Source: JACQHM01 sp964535215 (GTDB lineage: Bacteria; Methylomirabilota; Methylomirabilia; Methylomirabilales; JACQHM01). Taken from it: a DNA stretch of 27,597 nt. The stretch lies in NCBI GenBank assembly GCA_964535215.1, contig CAZHST010000037.1, positions 1 through 27,597 of the forward strand, given 5' to 3'. Position numbers and translations under genes: made by a program. Positions 23,232-27,597 of the stretch are shown here, one piece after another. The stretch's first letter is position 1, and the number at the start of each line of letters is the position of its first letter. Under the pieces are notes generated by a model. That model made no database searches. It was not told where the DNA came from and was given only the letters and a program-made list of their open reading frames with translations.

Positions 23232-24188
23232 TCATCGGCCCTGTTCCGGTGTGATAGGAACGTGGCCATGCTGCTCCTCCTGCTCCCACTCCCCCCTAAA
23301 ATGTTCGAGGGGATAGAACTCATAGGTGATCTGGAAACTTTTCACGTCCTCTGGGACGCCCTCCTTGACCCGGAACAGGAGAGGGAACTCCTTCTCCTCC
23401 CCAGGCTCCAGGGCCTGCTGGATGAAGCAGAAGCACTGAACCATCTCCAGGTATTTCTCGGCCAGCTCCTTCGGCTCATCCAGGTGCCTGGCCTTGCCTT
23501 CAGTCGTCCGGTCGGCAAGGTTCTTCGCCCGGTAGATCGCTCGAAGGGTCTCTCCAGGCCTGGCCAGGACGACCTCTTGGACGGGATAAAACTCCCAGGG
23601 AAGCCCCATCTTGGCCTCGCCCCGGAAGATGACCTTGATCGCCCCTCCCCAGTTCAGGAAGACCCTCCATCCTGGGGCCTCCCTGAGCAGCTCAAAAGAG
23701 TCCTCGCCTTCCAGCATCGGAAGCTTCCCGCTCCTCCGAAGCGCCTCCAGCTTCTCTAGGATGGCCTCCTGTTCCGCCTTCGAAAGGGTGGAGAGGCGGT
23801 CCTCGTCCCAGTCTTGCAAGAGGCTCCTGATCTCAGGGGCGTTCCCGGAGGGGAGCCGCCAACGGACCTTCACGGTGGCAGTCGTTCCTTGGATCTGGAC
23901 GTGGATATCTTCGTAATCAATGTAGGAGGCAAGCTTCCTGGCCGCTTGGAGGGCGAATCCTTGAAAAGGGGGGTTCTCCCTGAGGTACTCCTCCTTGGAT
24001 TTCAGTTTCCTGTCGGCTTCCGAGAGAAGGGGATAGGCCTGTTCGAAGTCCCTGGCGTAAAGGGCCTGGGTGTACGCCTTTAGGACATTTTCGGGACTCC
24101 CTTGAGCCCGGCAAAGGGGGACCATCAAGAACGACACACCCAGCGCGGCAAACAGGACCCACAAGGATCTGGAGCGAACAGGGGCCAT
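23232..24188 (-). CDS. NTF2-like domain fused to Cox11/CtaG-type copper chaperone domain (318 aa)
   Basis: Residues 1-28 are an export signal or anchor. Residues 30-115 resemble NTF2-like/DUF4878 domains (P-E-N-V-L-K-A-Y-T-Q-A-L-Y-A-R-D-F-E-Q-A-Y), followed by a charged helical section. Residues 180-295 carry the Cox11 pattern: W-E-F-Y-P-V-Q-E-V-V, P-G-E-T, Y-R-A-K-N, and the copper-binding C252-F-C254-F before L-x-P-G-E. Cox11 delivers copper to CuB of haem-copper oxidases. Ordinary Cox11 is about 190 aa with a TM helix and no NTF2 domain. No aa3 oxidase is in view, so it may serve the cbb3 enzyme or a copper protein of this locus. Shine-Dalgarno GGAGAGGG precedes the ATG. Confidence 0.75.
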   Translation of the reverse strand: MAPVRSRSLWVLFAALGVSFLMVPLCRAQGSPENVLKAYTQALYARDFEQAYPLLSEADRKLKSKEEYLRENPPFQGFALQAARKLASYIDYEDIHVQIQGTTATVKVRWRLPSGNAPEIRSLLQDWDEDRLSTLSKAEQEAILEKLEALRRSGKLPMLEGEDSFELLREAPGWRVFLNWGGAIKVIFRGEAKMGLPWEFYPVQEVVLARPGETLRAIYRAKNLADRTTEGKARHLDEPKELAEKYLEMVQCFCFIQQALEPGEEKEFPLLFRVKEGVPEDVKSFQITYEFYPLEHFRGEWEQEEQHGHVPITPEQGR

Positions 24189-24204
24189 GGATCCCTCTCC
24201 TCCC

Positions 24205-24753
24205 CTAAAGGCCCAACTCCTTTAAAAGCCGTTTCCGCTTCTTAAGGTCCGGTCGAACCTGGACGTTCGGAGGCTTCCCCGACCAAACCTCGTAGGTGTC
24301 CGGTTGGCCGGCTATCTTCGAAAGGATGTAGTCCACGGCCAGGAAGAACGCCGGATCGCTGGCCTTCACCATCTCATCCACCCGGTGGGGGTCGAACACG
24401 AACGAGACGTAATTTTCAGGATCCTCCGCCTCGACGATCCGGATGTGCCAGACCCGGAGGTCCTTGTACTTGCTGAATTCAGGCCGTCGGGCCAACTCCC
24501 GCGTCGCCTGGATGAGCAGCAGGAAGGAATGCTTCGTGATGGACGGTTGTTCGCCGACGACGTAGAGGAAGCTCCGTCGAGGGTCCGTGGAGAGATAAAC
24601 GTAGGACCGACCGATGTCCTTTCCGAGGGACTTCTGGACCGAAGGGGGGACCGGCATCGGGACCTTCTGCTGGGCGGAGGAAGGCCCCCAGAACAAAAGA
24701 ACCAGCCCGGCGAGAGTCGTGGAAGCGACAAGCACCAAAGCCTTCCTCCTCAT
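24205..24753 (-). CDS. Exported unknown protein of the SoxYZ operon (182 aa)
   Basis: ATG at 24753 overlaps the stop of the TPR gene (ATGA) and has GGAGGG seven bases upstream. Residues 1-27 form a signal peptide ending S-S-A. The mature part is mixed alpha/beta (Y-V-Y-L-S-T-D, F-L-Y-V-V-G-E-Q-P, L-R-V-W-H-I-R-I-V-E) with a basic C-terminal tail. No cysteine pair, haem site or known motif is seen. It is probably periplasmic. The family is not recognised; the operon suggests a role with SoxYZ and the TPR protein. Confidence 0.7.
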   Translation of the reverse strand: MRRKALVLVASTTLAGLVLLFWGPSSAQQKVPMPVPPSVQKSLGKDIGRSYVYLSTDPRRSFLYVVGEQPSITKHSFLLLIQATRELARRPEFSKYKDLRVWHIRIVEAEDPENYVSFVFDPHRVDEMVKASDPAFFLAVDYILSKIAGQPDTYEVWSGKPPNVQVRPDLKKRKRLLKELGL

Positions 24754-25292
24754 CGCCGACCCTCCACCAACGCCTTGTACCTTGGGTCTTCTCGAAGGCT
24801 TTGGAAGGATGGGCCTCCTAACCGCCTCTTCCAAACCTCCTCGGCCCACCCCATCTTCTCGAACCAACCCCTTGCCTCCCGGACCCAGCGGACCGCCTCA
24901 TCGGCCTGTTTTAAGAGCGCATAGGCTTCTGCCAGGGACATGGCGGCGTTCAACTTCCCGGTCCTGTCACCTTCGCTGGCGACCTCGAAGGCCTTCTTGA
25001 AGTAGGGTACCGCCAGGGCAGGCTGGCCCTTCTGGAGGTAGACGTACCCGACGCCGTACTGGGCCCTGGTGTCGTTAGGGGCGAGGGCGATGGCCTTTTG
25101 AAACTCCGTGAGGGCAGCGTCAAAGTCCCCCTTCTCCACGGACTCGTATCCCGTGACGAGAGGGCCCAGGTGGACGGCCCAGGAGTCGGGAAGGAGAACG
25201 GCAAGCCTTAACGAGAGGAGGAGAAGGGCCAACCCAAGGCGGCGGCTTCTTGTGTAAACTGAAAGGGAAGATTGGGTAGATGTTCTTGGCAT
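24750..25292 (-). CDS. TPR protein with N-terminal membrane segment (180 aa)
   Basis: A basic start and hydrophobic stretch (about residues 18-40) act as signal or anchor. Two to three tetratricopeptide repeats follow (G-D-F-D-A-A-L-T-E-F-Q-K-A-I-A-L-A-P-N-D, and A-Q-Y-G-V-G-Y-V-Y-L-Q-K-G-Q-P). The ribosome site AGGAGGTAA is formed by the last codons and stop of the upstream gene, and its own stop overlaps the next ATG, so it is firmly within the SoxYZ operon. Likely a periplasmic adaptor for the exported proteins of the operon; no catalytic residues. Confidence 0.8.
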   Translation of the reverse strand: MPRTSTQSSLSVYTRSRRLGLALLLLSLRLAVLLPDSWAVHLGPLVTGYESVEKGDFDAALTEFQKAIALAPNDTRAQYGVGYVYLQKGQPALAVPYFKKAFEVASEGDRTGKLNAAMSLAEAYALLKQADEAVRWVREARGWFEKMGWAEEVWKRRLGGPSFQSLREDPRYKALVEGRR

Positions 25293-25298
25293 TGGCCG

Positions 25299-25958
25299 TT
25301 ACCTCCTGGATGGGATAAGCCCTAAGCGAGGGAAGGCGTTCTGGGGCCAGGTGTAGTAGACGTTGAAGCCTTCAGGGGTGAAGAGGCCGACGAAGGCGTA
25401 CTTCCCGACGGGGTCTCGATCCCGGCACCAGACGTAGTCGTGCTCGAACAACCTCTCGCGGTTGATCAGGTAATAAAAGAAAGCCAGATAGGTGACCTCC
25501 ACGGCGAGGGGACGTTCCTCATCGGGCTTCAAGAGTCTCTCCTGCTCCCGCCACGTTTTACCCATGCTCTCAGGGAGGATCTCCTTCCGCATCAAGTACC
25601 AGCGGAGGCGAGGGGTCGGCTTGGTCGCGAACTCTTCCTTGGCGAACCAATCATAGGGGGCGAACCGAGGCTGGCCGGTCCTGGGGAAAAGCTCCCTCAA
25701 CCGGTTGATGGTCAAGGGCTTCCCTTGCCCATCCCGGGACACCCCCAGGAAGAGGACATGGGTCTCCTTGAGGGGCTCTAGCTCTGCCAGGCCTAACGCC
25801 TTGCCGCCAAAGCTGATGACCTCCACTTCCTTCAGCTCCTCAGGGGTCAGGGTGACCCCGAAGGCCTTGTGCACCTCGGGGATGCCCAGAAAGTTCTTCC
25901 CCATGATGGCCCTGGCCGTGGCTTGGGAGGGTGAGTCATCGAATCGGACTTCCACCAT
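25299..25958 (-). CDS. Unknown 219-aa protein of the SoxYZ operon
   Basis: No signal peptide or membrane helix. The sequence has an N-terminal region with G-K-N-F-L-G-I-P-E-V-H-K-A-F-G-V, a strand-rich core (V-E-V-I-S-F-G-G-K-A-L, T-H-V-L-F-L-G-V-S) and an aromatic C-terminal half (L-A-F-F-Y-Y-L-I, H-D-Y-V-W-C-R-D, Y-T-W-P). I do not recognise the family. GGGGGAG precedes the ATG at 25958. It lies about 50 bases after soxYZ and seven bases before the TPR gene, so it is probably co-transcribed, and would be a cytoplasmic member of an otherwise exported set. Confidence 0.7.
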   Translation of the reverse strand: MVEVRFDDSPSQATARAIMGKNFLGIPEVHKAFGVTLTPEELKEVEVISFGGKALGLAELEPLKETHVLFLGVSRDGQGKPLTINRLRELFPRTGQPRFAPYDWFAKEEFATKPTPRLRWYLMRKEILPESMGKTWREQERLLKPDEERPLAVEVTYLAFFYYLINRERLFEHDYVWCRDRDPVGKYAFVGLFTPEGFNVYYTWPQNAFPRLGLIPSRR

Positions 25959-26009
25959 GGACGGGCTCCCCCTTTGAAAAGGATCGCGGCCTCAGCTCCT
26001 TTCCTCTAG

Positions 26010-26837
26010 CTATCGGGAGAACCGCAGCTCCTCGGCGACCTCAAATTTCTCCCCCTCACTGTTGGTAAAGACGATCTTGAGGAGGGCCTCCTTAGCGGCC
26101 TTTAACATAAAGCTGATGAAGGGGTTATCGCTTAACGCCGGGGTCATCTCATAGAGGCTGATCCGCTCACCGCCGTAGAAAACCTCCATAGTCTTGATGT
26201 ACAAAGGTGACTGCTCCTGGATGAACCTGCCATCCACCTTCCTCAAGCCTGTCCGACAGGGATGGGTGAACTTCACCTGGACCTTGATGACCTCCCCCGT
26301 CTTGATCAACCTGGGCAGTCTGAGCCTCGGCTCGCGGATTTCAAAGGTTCCTCCTTCCTCCTCTGGCCCTATGGCGCATCCTTCCCCCTTCACCGTGATA
26401 GGACGGCTCGCGGTCCAGGTTCCATGCCGGTTGCACTCCACAAGGACAACCACTGAGGACTCGCCGGTACTCATCCTCACCTGGGTGGAAAGGTAGGCAT
26501 GGCCGTTGGCCGGGGTGAGGTAAAACGTCCCTTTGGAGGGAATAGGATCGTTGTAGTTGAGGATCTCGATGCGTTTGATATAATGGTCGGGTTCCATTGG
26601 ATGGTCCACCTCCACAACGATGGGGACGACCGATCCAACGGCTGCAACCCTCGGAACGTTGACCCTCGGCAGATGCTGCCGCTCAGGTCTCTGAGGGTCT
26701 TCCGGCTCCTCTTGGATCCCCCGAGCAAAGAGGGAGCGACCAGGGCCCAAGGACCCCCGGAGAAAAGGGGAAAGCCAAGCCGCCCCTAGAAGGGACACCA
26801 AGAAGCTCCGCCTCGAAAGAAATTGAAGGTTATCCAT
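26010..26837 (-). CDS. soxYZ: Fused SoxYZ sulfur-carrier-like protein with Tat signal (275 aa)
   Basis: ATG at 26837 is preferred; the ATG at 26846 has its Shine-Dalgarno immediately adjacent and that at 26867 has none. A twin-arginine signal (S-R-R-S-F-L) leads to a SoxY domain (V-P-I-V-V-E-V-D-H-P-M, F-Y-L-T-P-A-N-G-H-A-Y-L-S-T) ending in G-E-G-C154-A-I-G, where the carrier Cys normally sits near the SoxY C-terminus. A SoxZ domain follows (V-K-F-T-H-P-C-R-T-G-L-R, D-N-P-F-I-S-F). SoxYZ carries substrate by a swinging-arm Cys in thiosulfate oxidation. Fused forms are also known beside quinoprotein dehydrogenases with no sulfur role. First gene of a six-gene operon; SoxB, SoxX and SoxCD absent here. 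Confidence 0.85.
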   Translation of the reverse strand: MDNLQFLSRRSFLVSLLGAAWLSPFLRGSLGPGRSLFARGIQEEPEDPQRPERQHLPRVNVPRVAAVGSVVPIVVEVDHPMEPDHYIKRIEILNYNDPIPSKGTFYLTPANGHAYLSTQVRMSTGESSVVVLVECNRHGTWTASRPITVKGEGCAIGPEEEGGTFEIREPRLRLPRLIKTGEVIKVQVKFTHPCRTGLRKVDGRFIQEQSPLYIKTMEVFYGGERISLYEMTPALSDNPFISFMLKAAKEALLKIVFTNSEGEKFEVAEELRFSR

Positions 26838-26904
26838 GCCCCTCATCCTCCCCCCCGATCCCCCCATGACCTGGGACTCCAGTCTTTTGAAATTTATTAT
26901 TACC

Positions 26905-26923
26905 TAAGAATAGTTTTCCTAAA
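26905..26923 (+). promoter_or_regulatory. Candidate Fur/PerR-family operator, copy 2
   Basis: TAAGAATAGTTTTCCTAAA on the plus strand, in the gap between perR and soxYZ. It overlaps a weak possible promoter for soxYZ (TAATAA -10 box on the minus strand at about 26902). Shares 15 of 19 positions with copy 1 at 22151-22169. Confidence 0.45.
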
Positions 26924-26961
26924 AAGAAGAAAAAAACAGTGAAAAGGACAAACTCCTCCAT

Positions 26962-27432
26962 CTAGTTACGCCCTTGGCACTCTGGACAGAGCCCCCTGAT
27001 CCACAAGGCGTAGTTCAGGACTTGAAAGTCGGCCACTCGAGGGGGGATGTCAATCAGATTATCCTCGTAGAAATCCAGGTCATCATCAGAGACATCAAGG
27101 ATCTTTTTACAACGGATGCAAACCAAATGGTGGTGGGGGTCCAGGTTTGCATCGTAGTAAGCTTTGTCGTGCAGGAGGTTTACCCGCCAGATGGCCCCGA
27201 TCTCGTGCAAGGTCTCCAGCGTCTTGTAGACGGTTGCCAATGAGATCATGGGGTATTTCTTCCTGATCTGGTTATAGACGACCTCGGCGGTGGGGTGGTC
27301 AGGGGACCCAGCGACAGCTTCGTAGATGGCAAGCCGCTGATGGGTCACCCGCAGTCCCTTCTCCCGACAGAGGTCTATGAACCTCTTTACCTTCTCTTTG
27401 AAGTCTTGAGACTTCGTTTTCAAGCTCTTCAA
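26962..27432 (-). CDS. perR: PerR-type Fur-family metal and peroxide regulator
   Basis: 156 aa with a winged-helix N-terminus (T-H-Q-R-L-A-I-Y-E-A, I-S-L-A-T-V-Y-K-T-L recognition helix) and C-terminal dimer domain. All regulatory metal ligands of Bacillus PerR align at fixed spacing: H46, D94, H100, H102 and D113. The structural zinc site is C105-x-x-C108 and C149-x-x-C152. Asp at 94 favours PerR over Fur. Start is TTG at 27432, as an in-frame TAG lies just upstream; GGGAGGGAG is the ribosome site. PerR senses H2O2 by iron-catalysed oxidation of its His ligands. It lies directly upstream of the SoxYZ operon, on the same strand. Confidence 0.88.
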   Translation of the reverse strand: MKSLKTKSQDFKEKVKRFIDLCREKGLRVTHQRLAIYEAVAGSPDHPTAEVVYNQIRKKYPMISLATVYKTLETLHEIGAIWRVNLLHDKAYYDANLDPHHHLVCIRCKKILDVSDDDLDFYEDNLIDIPPRVADFQVLNYALWIRGLCPECQGRN

Positions 27433-27497
27433 AGATACTCTCCCTCCCTTCTAGAACACGGTGGTCTAAAAACCAACATTGACAACAAGTTAGAAAC

Positions 27498-27514
27498 TAG
27501 CTTTTAATAAGCTA
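27498..27514 (-). promoter_or_regulatory. Palindrome upstream of perR
   Basis: TAGCTTTTAATAAGCTA has 6-bp arms around five bases, about 65 bases upstream of the perR start. It could be an autoregulatory site. A possible TTTACA -35 (minus strand) lies farther upstream but its -10 is poor. Confidence 0.35.
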
Positions 27515-27552
27515 TCACATACGAAACAATCTGTAAACAGAAAAATTCTACA

Positions 27553-27583
27553 GCCTGAGAAAGGGGGGTAAACCTTTTCAGGC
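27553..27583 (-). terminator. Terminator-like hairpin upstream of perR
   Basis: GCCTGAGAAAGG pairs with CCTTTTCAGGC (11 pairs, one bulged G) around an 8-base loop. On the minus strand a T5 run follows seven bases later. It probably ends a minus-strand transcript arriving from beyond the right edge of the window. Confidence 0.45.
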
Positions 27584-27597
27584 CGGGGAGGAAGCCT

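Noticed and set aside
1..27597. CRISPR arrays, tRNA or rRNA genes, insertion sequences
   Set aside because: No regularly spaced repeats, cloverleaf-like or rRNA-like sequence, or transposase was seen; only inteins are mobile-element derived.

Overview
The window reads as chromosomal DNA of a GC-rich (roughly 60% by eye), respiring bacterium with a periplasm: c-type cytochromes, Sec and twin-arginine signal peptides, a cbb3-type oxidase, a B12-dependent ribonucleotide reductase and a PerR-like regulator. ATG, GTG and TTG starts, strong Shine-Dalgarno sites and tight gene overlaps are typical of bacteria. The gene mix would fit a deep-branching Gram-negative phylum such as Methylomirabilota (NC10) or Nitrospirota. 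That placement is inference; no rRNA or other marker is present.

Layout. (1) 1-2000, minus: a beta-class DNA methyltransferase running off the left edge, preceded by three small unknown genes. (2) 2056-7257, minus: class II ribonucleotide reductase nrdJ interrupted by two large inteins, one directly before the thiyl-radical cysteine and one in a conserved active-site segment. A leader of about 300 nt with hairpins lies upstream. (3) 7775-9073, plus: a seven-iron ferredoxin fused to a Pro-rich linker, a helical region and two membrane helices. (4) 9070-11076: a TPR protein with a translationally coupled 54-aa membrane protein (minus), divergent from a 55-aa membrane protein and a membrane-anchored Mrr-like domain lacking catalytic residues (plus). 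(5) 11073-19030, minus: a cbb3 oxidase operon consisting of ccoN, a ccoO fused to a di-haem cytochrome, ccoS, a CcoP-N-terminus-like stub, a 37-aa membrane peptide, a SafE-type membrane protein, the copper ATPase CcoI and a homoserine-dehydrogenase-like/SAF oxidoreductase. (6) 19075-22118, minus: a Cys-rich protein, a SoxA/TsdA-like mono-haem cytochrome, a Tat-exported metallophosphoesterase and a cupredoxin-like protein, with strong hairpins between genes. (7) 22259-26837, minus: a compact operon of fused SoxYZ, a 219-aa unknown, a TPR protein, a secreted unknown, an NTF2-like/Cox11 fusion and a seven-bladed YVTN propeller. (8) 26962-27432, minus: a PerR-type Fur-family regulator.

How it may work together. 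The exported redox and carrier proteins of blocks 6 and 7 look like a substrate-oxidising periplasmic module that feeds electrons through cytochrome or cupredoxin to the cbb3 oxidase of block 5, while CcoI, CcoS and the Cox11-like protein handle copper and oxidase assembly. A 19-bp sequence (15 of 19 positions identical) lies upstream of both the SoxYZ operon and the cupredoxin gene and could be an operator for the adjacent Fur/PerR-family protein. The SoxYZ carrier without SoxB, SoxX or SoxCD is the best candidate for an undescribed system. Several genes under 60 codons (54, 55, 51, 37 and 58 aa) were found by reading the sequence directly.
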